Assembly (NCBI GenBank): GCA_027459665.1
Contig: DAIDHN010000029.1
Span: forward strand, 1-48,820
DNA length: 48,820 nt
From: Chthonomonadaceae bacterium
Lineage (GTDB): Bacteria > Armatimonadota > Chthonomonadetes > Chthonomonadales > Chthonomonadaceae
Direction of reading: 5' to 3'
Positions 33,284 through 40,670 of the stretch are shown here, piece by piece; the first letter of the stretch is position 1; the number at the start of each line of letters is the position of its first letter. Position numbers and translations under genes: made by a program. A model generated the notes under the pieces. It searched no databases. It saw nothing but the letters and a program-made list of their open reading frames with translations, and was not told where the DNA came from.

Positions 33284-34303
33284 TCAGGCAGGTTGTATGC
33301 AGTAAACAAGCCGCCCGGAATGCTGCCAGGCCTTTAGAAACTGCTCGCGGGCAACAATTCGCTTCCAAAGTTTGGGGTCGCCGGGCAGGTGCGCCGGGTC
33401 ATTAAATACAAGGCTGCCGTCTGCAGTAAACCCTCGCAGGGTGATGAGGTGCCCAGGGTCGGCTGCTTCTTCCTTTCCTTTCAGCAGGTCGTAAGAGACG
33501 CTGGTAATGGCCGGGATTTTTCTGAGCAGCATTTCCTCCAGGTCTCTAATCCCATCCAGTTGCGCAAGAGAGGCATGCATGTCGGGCAGAGAGCCTGCAA
33601 AGGCGGCATTGAAGCTCCAGTTGCCAGTGCCCTGCCATACGCTGTCGTATACCGCGCTGGCTATCTGAGGCGTGGGCAGGTTCCATTCGGGGCGGTTTTT
33701 CTGTTCAGCCCAGTACTGCAGCGCCATTCCAACGCAGGTGGGGCTGCACCAGCCTTTTCCCTCCGGCTGAATAAGCTGCGAGCGTACCGGCACCGCAAGT
33801 TCACGCCCCCATGCCTCCTGCAGCGGCGCAGCTTGCGGCAGCGTACAGTTGGTACGGGCAATATCCAGCCCGCAGTGCTTCAGCGCGGGGTCTTCATTCA
33901 TTGGGCTTGAATACATTTCAAATTCAACGGCCAGTATCTCTGCAGCAAGAGTAAGTTTCAGCACATCGGTATCTACCTGCCAGCCTGGCCCCTGCTGTTC
34001 GCTGATGCTCTTGCGTGGAATGCGGCCGTCATCCGGCGACCAAGTTCCCATGATGGCGCGGTGCAAGCCAAAGGAGTTTTCAAAAAGCACCGATGCTTGC
34101 AGGCCGCTTGCAGGAGGGGCTTCTGCATTCCACCAGAGCAGTATGCGGGCGTCTTCCTGCACAGAGATACTGAGAGGCAGCATAATTTTAAGAGAAAAAT
34201 CATGAGGGTAAATAAGGTGTACAGCGGCTGTGCGGCTGTACTCGGCAAGCTCCTGCTGGTCAAACTGCACTTTGGTAGAGTTTTGGGTGTGTGTAGCATG
34301 CAT
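33284..34303 (-). CDS. C39-like (papain-fold) cysteine peptidase
   Basis: A 339-residue protein. The N-terminal ~170 residues form a beta-rich domain of unknown type. The C-terminal half is a C39-like peptidase: Cys186 in GWCSPTCVGMALQYW, His285 in GHLITLRGF and Asp302 in FNDPA. It begins MHATHTQNSTK with no signal peptide. Such proteins may cleave peptides or act as transglutaminase-like enzymes; the substrate is unknown. GAGGAAA precedes the ATG at 34303. It is transcribed alone. Confidence 0.82.
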   Translation of the reverse strand: MHATHTQNSTKVQFDQQELAEYSRTAAVHLIYPHDFSLKIMLPLSISVQEDARILLWWNAEAPPASGLQASVLFENSFGLHRAIMGTWSPDDGRIPRKSISEQQGPGWQVDTDVLKLTLAAEILAVEFEMYSSPMNEDPALKHCGLDIARTNCTLPQAAPLQEAWGRELAVPVRSQLIQPEGKGWCSPTCVGMALQYWAEQKNRPEWNLPTPQIASAVYDSVWQGTGNWSFNAAFAGSLPDMHASLAQLDGIRDLEEMLLRKIPAITSVSYDLLKGKEEAADPGHLITLRGFTADGSLVFNDPAHLPGDPKLWKRIVAREQFLKAWQHSGRLVYCIQPA

Positions 34304-34500
34304 CTCTCAGTTTCCTCACTCTGCGGCTGTTTTTACGGCGCACCTGCCTTCAGAAAAAAAGGCTTCGCAGGGGTGTGCTGCCGCAGGGCATATTTCCGCT
34401 CTGGCGCACAGGTATTTTCTACCGGTTAGGCAGTTTCACCTTCCTCAGCGCTCTGCACAACAAGCAGGCAGCGGGAAAACGGGCAGGGCTTTGAAACCTG

Positions 34501-34520
34501 ACTAATGCTATAATATTAGT
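34501..34520 (+). promoter_or_regulatory. cysM-operon -10 element inside an inverted repeat
   Basis: ACTAAT (34501-34506) and ATTAGT (34515-34520) form a perfect inverted repeat that encloses TATAAT (34509-34514), a consensus -10. TTGAAA (34491-34496) is only 12 bp upstream, so no proper -35 is seen. An activator or repressor could bind the repeat. The rest of 34304-34575 shows no gene or recognised riboswitch. Confidence 0.55.
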
Positions 34521-34575
34521 AAAAAACAGAGCGTTTAAGGCAACTGCGCTTTTGCTGAAAACGTAGTGGTAGAGT

Positions 34576-35535
34576 ATGAAACCTGTGCCTGTTCAAAACT
34601 GCCGGCAGCATGCCGATACCTCAATACTAGATCAAATTGGGCAGACGCCTCTGCTGCGCCTGAAAAATGTATGCCCTGCCAACCCGCGGGTAGCCTTGTA
34701 TGGCAAAGCGGAATGGTTTAACCCGGGGGGGTCTGTAAAAGACCGCGCTGCTCTCAACATGATACGCAGGGGAGAACGCGGGGGGCTTTTGTATGCAGGC
34801 AAAACCATTTTGGATGCCACATCGGGCAACACCGGCATAGCCTATGCCCTCATTGGCGCTGCTCTGGGGTACCCTGTGCAGATATGTTTGCCTGCAAACG
34901 CCAACGAAGAGCGCAAACAGCTTTTGCGGGCCTATGGCGCTCAGCTTGTGCTTACAGACCCCCGCCTTATGTCTGACGGCGCCATACTGAGAGTGCGCGA
35001 ACTGTATGCAGAGCATTCTGAGCGGTATTTTTATCCAGACCAGTACAACAACCCTGCCAACTGGCAGGCGCATTACGAAACAACCGGCCCAGAGATATGG
35101 GAGCAGACCGGGGGGCGGATAACCCACTTTGTAGCGGGGCTTGGCACCAGCGGCACGTTTATGGGTACGGGCAGGTTTTTGCGGGAGAAAAACCCCATGG
35201 TGCGGCTGATTTCTTTTCAGCCCGATCTGCCTTTTCACGGTCTGGAGGGCATGAAGCACATGGCTGCCTCTATAGTGCCCGGCATTTATGACCCTGCACT
35301 GGCCGATGAAAGCCGGTCGGTTTCTACCGAGCAGGCTTATGCCATGGTTCGGCGGCTGGCGCGTGAAGAGGGTATTCTTGCAGGAATATCTGCTGCAGCG
35401 GCGGTTTGCTGTTCGTTGAAGCTGGCAGAAGAGCTGGAAGAAGGCTGCATAGTCACCATACTTTGCGACAGCGGCAGCCGCTACTTGTCTGACCGGTTCT
35501 GGCAGGAAGAATATGACACAGATCCATCTATCTGA
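34576..35535 (+). CDS. cysM: Cysteine synthase, CysM type
   Basis: A 319-residue PLP enzyme of fold type II. The PLP Lys is K55 in NPGGSVKDRAA; SGNTG is at 83-87 and GTSGT at 190-194. Its C-terminal tail (LSDRFWQEEYDTDPSI) is short, similar in length to mycobacterial CysM (from memory). In CysO-dependent clusters CysM uses O-phosphoserine or O-acetylserine and a protein thiocarboxylate as sulfur donor; the substrate here cannot be told. The next gene (JAMM peptidase) starts inside it with a 23-bp overlap, and an E1/CysO fusion follows, strongly indicating the CysO-dependent route. Confidence 0.93.
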   Translation: MKPVPVQNCRQHADTSILDQIGQTPLLRLKNVCPANPRVALYGKAEWFNPGGSVKDRAALNMIRRGERGGLLYAGKTILDATSGNTGIAYALIGAALGYPVQICLPANANEERKQLLRAYGAQLVLTDPRLMSDGAILRVRELYAEHSERYFYPDQYNNPANWQAHYETTGPEIWEQTGGRITHFVAGLGTSGTFMGTGRFLREKNPMVRLISFQPDLPFHGLEGMKHMAASIVPGIYDPALADESRSVSTEQAYAMVRRLAREEGILAGISAAAAVCCSLKLAEELEEGCIVTILCDSGSRYLSDRFWQEEYDTDPSI

Positions 35536-35989
35536 AACACTGTTGAAGCAGCTTCAGCATCATGCCGAGCAAACCTATCCGCAGGAGTGCGTAGGGGCGC
35601 TGATGGGGCAGGTGCAGGGTGCATTGCGCAAGGTGAGCGAGGTGCGCCCTCTGGAAAACAGCTTTGAGCCTGAATGGGAGAATACTGTTCGGTCTCAAAG
35701 CGAAGGATATGGCAGAGAACGGCGGTATCTGGTTTCTTCGCAGGCGCTGTTTCAGCTTCTGAAAGAAGAACGCGGCACAGGGCTGAGAGTGCTTGGGTTT
35801 TACCATTCGCACCCCGACCATGCTGCCCTGCCGAGCGGCACCGACCTTGAATGGGCTGCACCCTGGTACAGTTACCTTATACAGGCAGTAGAACAGGGAA
35901 ACGCACAGCAGCTGACAGCATGGCAGCTGAACGACACAGGCAGCGCCTTTGAGCAGGTAGAATTGAAGATGAGTGACGAGGCAGTATAG
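35513..35989 (+). CDS. M67-family JAMM metallopeptidase (Mec-like)
   Basis: A 158-residue Zn peptidase with a complete JAMM motif: Glu25 (ECVGALMG), His98-x-His100-Pro (FYHSHP), Ser108 and Asp111 (LPSGTDLEWA). In Mycobacterium the Mec homologue removes cysteine from the C-terminus of CysO-Cys, releasing free Cys. Family members also cleave next to Gly-Gly in ubiquitin-like proteins. It overlaps cysM by 23 bp and is followed after 29 bp by a protein with an internal Gly-Gly sulfur-carrier domain, so it may both release cysteine and process that fusion. Confidence 0.92.
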   Translation: MTQIHLSETLLKQLQHHAEQTYPQECVGALMGQVQGALRKVSEVRPLENSFEPEWENTVRSQSEGYGRERRYLVSSQALFQLLKEERGTGLRVLGFYHSHPDHAALPSGTDLEWAAPWYSYLIQAVEQGNAQQLTAWQLNDTGSAFEQVELKMSDEAV

Positions 35990-36018
35990 TTAATGAGAGC
36001 CGAGAGGAGAGAGAAGGT

Positions 36019-37497
36019 ATGAGCCGTGTATGGTTGCCTGCTTCGCTGCAGCAGTTTGCAGCAGGAGCGGAAGAATTGAACCTGGAAGGGGAAAGCGTGC
36101 AGGAAGTACTGAACGCTCTGGCAGACAGCTACCCCGACCTGGCAAAAAATTTGCTGAATGAAAAAGGGCAGCTGCGCCATTTTGTGAACCTGTACAAGGG
36201 AGACCAGGACATTCGGGCGCTGCAGGGGGTGGAGACGCCGCTTGCCGAAAACGACGAGCTTTCGATAGTGCCCGGCATTGCAGGAGGGGTAGATACCCTG
36301 CTGCCTGCACAGCTGGGCAGCATTATCCCGCCCGAAAGAGCCGAAGCATCTGAACTGACCAACGACGAGATACTGCGCTACAGCCGCCACCTTATTCTGC
36401 CTGAAGTTACGCTGGAGGGGCAGAAAAAACTGCGTGCAGCAAAGGTGCTTCTTATCGGCACCGGAGGGTTAGGCTCGCCGCTGGCGCTCTATCTTGCAGC
36501 AGCAGGAGTGGGCACCCTGGGCCTGGTGGATTTTGATGTTGTAGACTACACCAACCTTCAGCGGCAGATTGTGCATGGCACAAAAGATGTGGGGCGGCCC
36601 AAAATTCTTTCTGCCCGTGAAACCATTGCCGATATTAACCCGAATGTGCAGGTGATACCGTTTGAAGAGAAATTTTCATCTGATAACGCCATGCGCATTG
36701 CCAAAGACTTCGACATACTGATAGACGGTACCGACAATTTTCCAACCCGCTATCTCACCAACGATGTAGCAGTTTTGCTGGGCAAACCCAACGTGTATGG
36801 CTCTATATTCCGCTTTGAGGGGCAGTCAACAGTATTCTGGGCAGAAAAAGGCCCCTGCTACCGCTGCCTTTACCCCGAGCCTCCTCCGCCGGGCATGGTA
36901 CCCTCCTGCGCAGAAGGCGGCGTACTTGGCGTGCTGCCGGGCATAGTAGGGTGCATACAGGCTGTTGAGGCCATCAAGCTGATACTCGGCCTGGGGCAGC
37001 CTCTGCTGGGCAGGCTGCTGCTGTTCAATGCGCTCAAAATGCAGTTTAGAGAATTGAAGCTGCGCAAAGACCCCAACTGCCCCATCTGCGGCAATAACCC
37101 CACGATAACCGATCTCATAGACTACGAGGAGTTTTGCGGCATTCGCGGCGAGGAAGCAGATGCCGCGCCTGTGCAGGAAAGCGAAGAGATAACGGTACGC
37201 GAACTGAAAGCGCGCATGGATAGGGGAGACGATATTACGGTGGTAGATGTTCGCGAGCCGTACGAATACGCCATTGCCCGCATTCCCGGCACAATGCTGA
37301 TACCGCTGGGGCAGATTGGAGAGCGTTCGGGCGAACTGAACCCCAATGCAGAGATCATACTTCACTGCAGGTCGGGCAAAAGAAGCGCAGATGCCCTGCA
37401 CATTCTGAAGCGCAAGGGCTTCAAAAACCTGAAAAACGTGGTAGGGGGCATTCTGGCATGGAGCGATGAAGTCGATCCCAGCGTTCCCAAATACTGA
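36019..37497 (+). CDS. CysO-like sulfur carrier / E1 adenylyltransferase / rhodanese fusion
   Basis: A 492-residue three-domain protein. Residues 1-90 match CysO/MoaD (HFVNLYKGDQDIRALQG...DELSIVPGIAGG) and end exactly with Gly89-Gly90. A ~20-residue linker (VDTLLPAQLGSIIPPERAEA) leads to a MoeB/ThiF-type E1 (~111-375) with ATP site GTGGLGS (147-153), DGTDNFPTR, Zn cysteines CYRC (280-283) and CPIC (354-357), and SCAEGGVLG (Cys297, conserved E1 Cys). A rhodanese domain (~385-492) carries active-site CRSGKRS (Cys450). All key residues are intact. MoeZ-type E1-rhodanese proteins are known; the added carrier at the N-terminus is unusual. AGAGAAGGT precedes the start. Confidence 0.93.
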   Translation: MSRVWLPASLQQFAAGAEELNLEGESVQEVLNALADSYPDLAKNLLNEKGQLRHFVNLYKGDQDIRALQGVETPLAENDELSIVPGIAGGVDTLLPAQLGSIIPPERAEASELTNDEILRYSRHLILPEVTLEGQKKLRAAKVLLIGTGGLGSPLALYLAAAGVGTLGLVDFDVVDYTNLQRQIVHGTKDVGRPKILSARETIADINPNVQVIPFEEKFSSDNAMRIAKDFDILIDGTDNFPTRYLTNDVAVLLGKPNVYGSIFRFEGQSTVFWAEKGPCYRCLYPEPPPPGMVPSCAEGGVLGVLPGIVGCIQAVEAIKLILGLGQPLLGRLLLFNALKMQFRELKLRKDPNCPICGNNPTITDLIDYEEFCGIRGEEADAAPVQESEEITVRELKARMDRGDDITVVDVREPYEYAIARIPGTMLIPLGQIGERSGELNPNAEIILHCRSGKRSADALHILKRKGFKNLKNVVGGILAWSDEVDPSVPKY

Positions 37498-37510
37498 ATC
37501 AACCCTGCAC

Positions 37511-38782
37511 ATGACCCTGAAAGCCGAAGAAGTCGCGGCCGGGTACGGCGTTGCGCCTGTACTAAAAGAGATCAGCGTTGCGCTGCAGCAGGGCGAGTTT
37601 GTGGGTCTGATTGGCCCAAACGGGTGCGGAAAATCCACCCTGCTGCGTGTGCTGTCGGGTGTTTTGAAACCACAAAAAGGCCGGGTAATGCTGCAGGGCA
37701 AGCCTCTGCAAAGTTACTCGGCCCTGCACCGCGCCCGCCAAATAGCGTTTGTGCCTCAAACCGAAGCCTCTGCATTTGAATTTACCTCTCTGCAAATCGC
37801 CCTCATGGGGCGCCACCCCCACAGCGCAGGGCGCGCACTTTCTGCCGCCGATTATGCCTTTGCCCGACAGTCGCTGGCGCTTGCAGATGTAGAAGCGCTG
37901 GAAAACAGGGCGGTGACCACCCTTTCGGGCGGGGAACACAGGCGGGTGCTGCTTGCACGCGGACTGGCGCAGGATGCGCCCCTGCTGCTGCTGGACGAAC
38001 CTGCCGCACACCTGGATATTACCCATCAGATTGAACTGATGCTGCTGCTGCAGCGTCTGGCAAAACGGTCCGAAAAGCCCATGGGGGTGCTGGCCGCACT
38101 GCACGATCTGAACCAGGCGGCAGAGTTTTGCGACAGGCTGGTGCTTATGTGCAGGGGCGAGGTAGCGGCAGAAGGTACGCCCGAACAGGTGCTGGTTGCC
38201 AGTCAGCTCGACCGCGTGTACCAGGCGGACACGCAGGTAGGCATAAATCCGGCCAGCGGAAAACCCATGCTGCTCAGCCTGCATCCCCGTTCGGAGCTGG
38301 CACAGCTGCCCGGCGCTCCCCGCGTACACCTGGTGTGCGGAGGCGGTTCTGGCGCAGAATGGATGGGCAGGCTCACCCGTGCAGGCTTTTATGTGAGTGT
38401 GGGAGCGCTCAACCGTTTGGACACGGATGAGGCAGCAGCATCTGCGCTGGGGCTTGAGACTGCGCTGGAAGAACCCTATTCAGCTTACAGCCCGCGAGTA
38501 ATGGAAGAAGCGCGCGCATTGATGCAGCGGGCGCAGCTTGTTGTGCTTGCGGCTGTGCCGTTTGGGTATGGCAACCTGGCGAACCTTGAACTGGTATGGG
38601 AAGCTTTGCAGCAGGGGAAAACAGTGTGGATGGCAGGCGGAGAGAGGTACGAATCGCGCGATTTTACAGGCGGCAGCGCAGCGCAGATTTTGAAGCGTCT
38701 GGCAGCAGAGGGCGCGCAAACGGTAGAGAACCCGGATGAGTGGGTTGCAAGGGGAATTGAGGCATTGAACAGGCAGACCTGA
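37511..38782 (+). CDS. ABC transporter ATP-binding protein (BtuD/FecE type) with C-terminal extension
   Basis: A 423-residue ATPase like those for cobalamin, haem or ferric-siderophore uptake. Walker A is GPNGCGKST, Q-loop FVPQTEASAFEF, signature TLSGGEHRRVLLARGLAQ, Walker B LLLLDEPAAHLD and switch His in LHDLNQA. Residues ~275-423 form an extra domain (PRVHLVCGGGSGAEWMGRLTRAGFYVSVGALNRLDTDEAAA...VVLAAVPFGYGNLANLELVWEALQQGKTVWMAGG) with a Rossmann-like layout. The start is uncertain: the ATG at 37511 fits the family, but the ATG at 37466 overlapping the fusion gene is possible. No permease or binding protein lies nearby. Confidence 0.88.
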   Translation: MTLKAEEVAAGYGVAPVLKEISVALQQGEFVGLIGPNGCGKSTLLRVLSGVLKPQKGRVMLQGKPLQSYSALHRARQIAFVPQTEASAFEFTSLQIALMGRHPHSAGRALSAADYAFARQSLALADVEALENRAVTTLSGGEHRRVLLARGLAQDAPLLLLDEPAAHLDITHQIELMLLLQRLAKRSEKPMGVLAALHDLNQAAEFCDRLVLMCRGEVAAEGTPEQVLVASQLDRVYQADTQVGINPASGKPMLLSLHPRSELAQLPGAPRVHLVCGGGSGAEWMGRLTRAGFYVSVGALNRLDTDEAAASALGLETALEEPYSAYSPRVMEEARALMQRAQLVVLAAVPFGYGNLANLELVWEALQQGKTVWMAGGERYESRDFTGGSAAQILKRLAAEGAQTVENPDEWVARGIEALNRQT

Positions 38783-38819
38783 ACTGGCGGAAAAACAGCG
38801 TTTGGCTGTATTGGGGCAG

Positions 38820-38843
38820 AGGGGGCGAAAAACGCCCTTTTAC
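38820..38843 (+). terminator. Probable terminator after the ABC ATPase gene
   Basis: GGGCG (38823-38827) pairs with CGCCC (38833-38837), extended by weaker pairs, followed by TTTTA. Moderate strength. Confidence 0.6.
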
Positions 38844-38919
38844 TTTAGCCCGCTGTTTGCCGCAATGCTGCCGGCAGTAAAATTTTTGGTGCAGTATGCA
38901 GATGCATGAGGAGGAGCAA

Positions 38920-40008
38920 ATGACAAGAGCGCTTACGATTTCTGATGCTGAATCGATGGGGATGGATGGAGTGCGGCTGGAGCGCGCAGGAGACCTGGTG
39001 AGGCGCGGCCTGGAACAAAAACTCTACTCTGCAGCGGTATGGATGGTGCTGCGCCACGGCCGCGTGGTACTGCAGGGATGCTGCGGCGCTGCTCAGCCGG
39101 AACATACCGCTGCTGCCTGCAGCATGCAAACCGTGTTTGATGCCGCTTCCATTTCAAAAACCATTACTGCCGTGCTGCTGCTGCAGGCAGTAGAAGAAGG
39201 TTTGCTGCACCTGGAGCAGCAGTGCGGTGCGTTTCTGCCCGGTGCAGCAGATACGGCAGTGGGCAGGGTTACGCTGAAAATGCTTGCTACCCATACCTCC
39301 GGTCTGCCGGCATGGGCGGCAGTGCATGAAACCGCCAACCCGCTGCAAACCATACTGCATACCAGCCTGGAAGCAGAGCCTGGAAGCAGGTATGCCTACA
39401 GCGATCTGGGCTACATTCTGCTTGGCAGCCTGCTGGAACAGGTGTTGCAGGCGCCGCTGCCCGAACTGGCCCGCAAAAGAATTTTTCAACCTTTGGGCAT
39501 GGATTCAAGCTGCTATAACCCGCCGGAGCATATGCATGAGAGGCTGGCAGCCACCACCGCACCTCTGGGGCAGGTACACGACCCGAACGCGCGGGGCATG
39601 GGCGGGGCAGCAGGGCATGCCGGCCTGTTCAGCACCGCACAAGACCTGGCAGTGTTTGCACTGGCAGTGCATCCGCACAGTCATACCCATCTGCCCGATA
39701 CCCCGCCGGCGCTGAGCCTGCTGGCGCGCAGCCTTGTGAGCACACGCCAGACTGCACCGCCCCTCAGCGCCCATACCATTGGCTGGTTTGCCTGGCCAAA
39801 CGGCTACCTGCCGCTGGGCGATTTGCTTTCGCGCCAGACTTTTGGGCACACCGGATTCACCGGCACCATGCTGCTGATAGACCCGGTGCATGATCTGGTG
39901 ATTGTGCTGCTTACCAACCGGGTGTACTACGAGAGAGAAAACGACGGCTCTGCCGTGCTGACGCAGCGCCGGCTGTTTGCCAACCTGATCGGTGCAGCGC
40001 TGCGCTAG
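38920..40008 (+). CDS. Beta-lactamase-family serine hydrolase
   Basis: A 362-residue protein of the class C beta-lactamase/EstB/DD-peptidase fold. Nucleophile motif S77-x-x-K80 (SISKT), second motif YSD at 160-162 and third motif HTG in FGHTGFTG. LATHTSGLPAW and SRYAYSDLGYILLGSLLEQV are typical of esterases in this family. No signal peptide, so it is probably a cytoplasmic esterase or amidase rather than a beta-lactamase. The start at 38920 lies just after GAGGAGGAG; an ATG at 38896 is less likely. Confidence 0.9.
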   Translation: MTRALTISDAESMGMDGVRLERAGDLVRRGLEQKLYSAAVWMVLRHGRVVLQGCCGAAQPEHTAAACSMQTVFDAASISKTITAVLLLQAVEEGLLHLEQQCGAFLPGAADTAVGRVTLKMLATHTSGLPAWAAVHETANPLQTILHTSLEAEPGSRYAYSDLGYILLGSLLEQVLQAPLPELARKRIFQPLGMDSSCYNPPEHMHERLAATTAPLGQVHDPNARGMGGAAGHAGLFSTAQDLAVFALAVHPHSHTHLPDTPPALSLLARSLVSTRQTAPPLSAHTIGWFAWPNGYLPLGDLLSRQTFGHTGFTGTMLLIDPVHDLVIVLLTNRVYYERENDGSAVLTQRRLFANLIGAALR

Positions 40009-40057
40009 CCGCAGGAGATGCTGCATTTGCTGCTGCACCCTGCAAGAACGGCAGCCA

Positions 40058-40076
40058 TTTTGCATTGAATGCAAAA
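40058..40076. other. Short inverted repeat after the hydrolase gene
   Basis: TTTTGCAT and ATGCAAAA form a perfect 8-bp inverted repeat with a 3-base loop, 50 bp after the stop codon. No T tract follows, so it is either a weak terminator or a binding site. Confidence 0.4.
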
Positions 40077-40124
40077 CAGATTGCTGTGGTTGTTATGGCG
40101 CACCTGACGCTGCAATAGTTTTTC

Positions 40125-40153
40125 TTGACTTTCTCAAAGAATTGTGCTAAAAT
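40125..40153 (+). promoter_or_regulatory. Sigma-70-type promoter of rpsO-pnp
   Basis: TTGACT (40125-40130), a 17-bp spacer and TAAAAT (40148-40153), 35 bp before the rpsO GTG. Near-consensus boxes with ideal spacing. Confidence 0.8.
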
Positions 40154-40187
40154 TTACAAGATTGGAATACAAGGAGGCTTGGCTTTC

Positions 40188-40463
40188 GTGCCGCTTACCA
40201 GGGAAATCACAAAAAATGTAGTTGCTGAGAACGCTACCCACGAGGGTGACACAGGTTCCCCCGAAGTACAGGTAGCTTTACTTACAGCACGCATCAATCA
40301 GCTCACCGAACATTTGCGTGAGCATCGCCATGACCATCATTCCCGTCGTGGTCTCTACATGATGGTAGGCCGCAGAAAAAAAATGCTGGCTTACCTGAGT
40401 AACAAAGATATAGAGCGTTATCGCGCACTGGTGGCGCGGCTGGGAATTCGCAGCAAAATATAA
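40188..40463 (+). CDS. rpsO: 30S ribosomal protein S15
   Basis: A 91-residue S15 that nucleates the central domain of 16S rRNA. The start is the GTG at 40188, 10 bases after AAGGAGG. It shows [67 protein letters not shown], with all family landmarks, and ends RLGIRSKI. It is followed by pnp, the usual order. In Escherichia coli, S15 and PNPase both autoregulate here; similar control is plausible. Confidence 0.97.
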   Translation: MPLTREITKNVVAENATHEGDTGSPEVQVALLTARINQLTEHLREHRHDHHSRRGLYMMVGRRKKMLAYLSNKDIERYRALVARLGIRSKI

Positions 40464-40481
40464 TACGCTCACTTTATTGTT

Positions 40482-40504
40482 TTGCCGGGCCGTGCGCCCG
40501 GCAA
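40482..40504 (+). promoter_or_regulatory. rpsO-pnp intergenic hairpin
   Basis: TTGCCGGGC (40482-40490) pairs perfectly with GCCCGGCAA (40496-40504). No T tract follows. A second imperfect hairpin with arms around 40530-40540 (GGTTCAGGG) and 40560-40570 (CCCTGACCC) lies closer to pnp. In enterobacteria an analogous pnp leader hairpin is processed and mediates PNPase autoregulation; that role here is inference. Confidence 0.5.
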
Positions 40505-40670
40505 TTGCATTTCAAAAACAGCGCACTCAGGGTTCAGGGCAAGGAGATGCAGTCTCTTTCCCCTGACCCCTCTGGCGCACCATATCGAATCATACCGCGG
40601 TGTAAACCCGGCAGTTTCCTGCGATGCAGCGTGAAGCAGCGCAGGCGCTTTCTATTTTCAGGAGAATATA

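Noticed and set aside
34304-34575. Riboswitch or T-box ahead of cysM
   Set aside because: No recognisable conserved core; the -10 element at 34509 leaves a leader of only about 60 bases.
38920-40008. Antibiotic-resistance beta-lactamase
   Set aside because: No signal peptide, and motifs such as HTG and YSD with esterase-like surroundings point to a general serine hydrolase.
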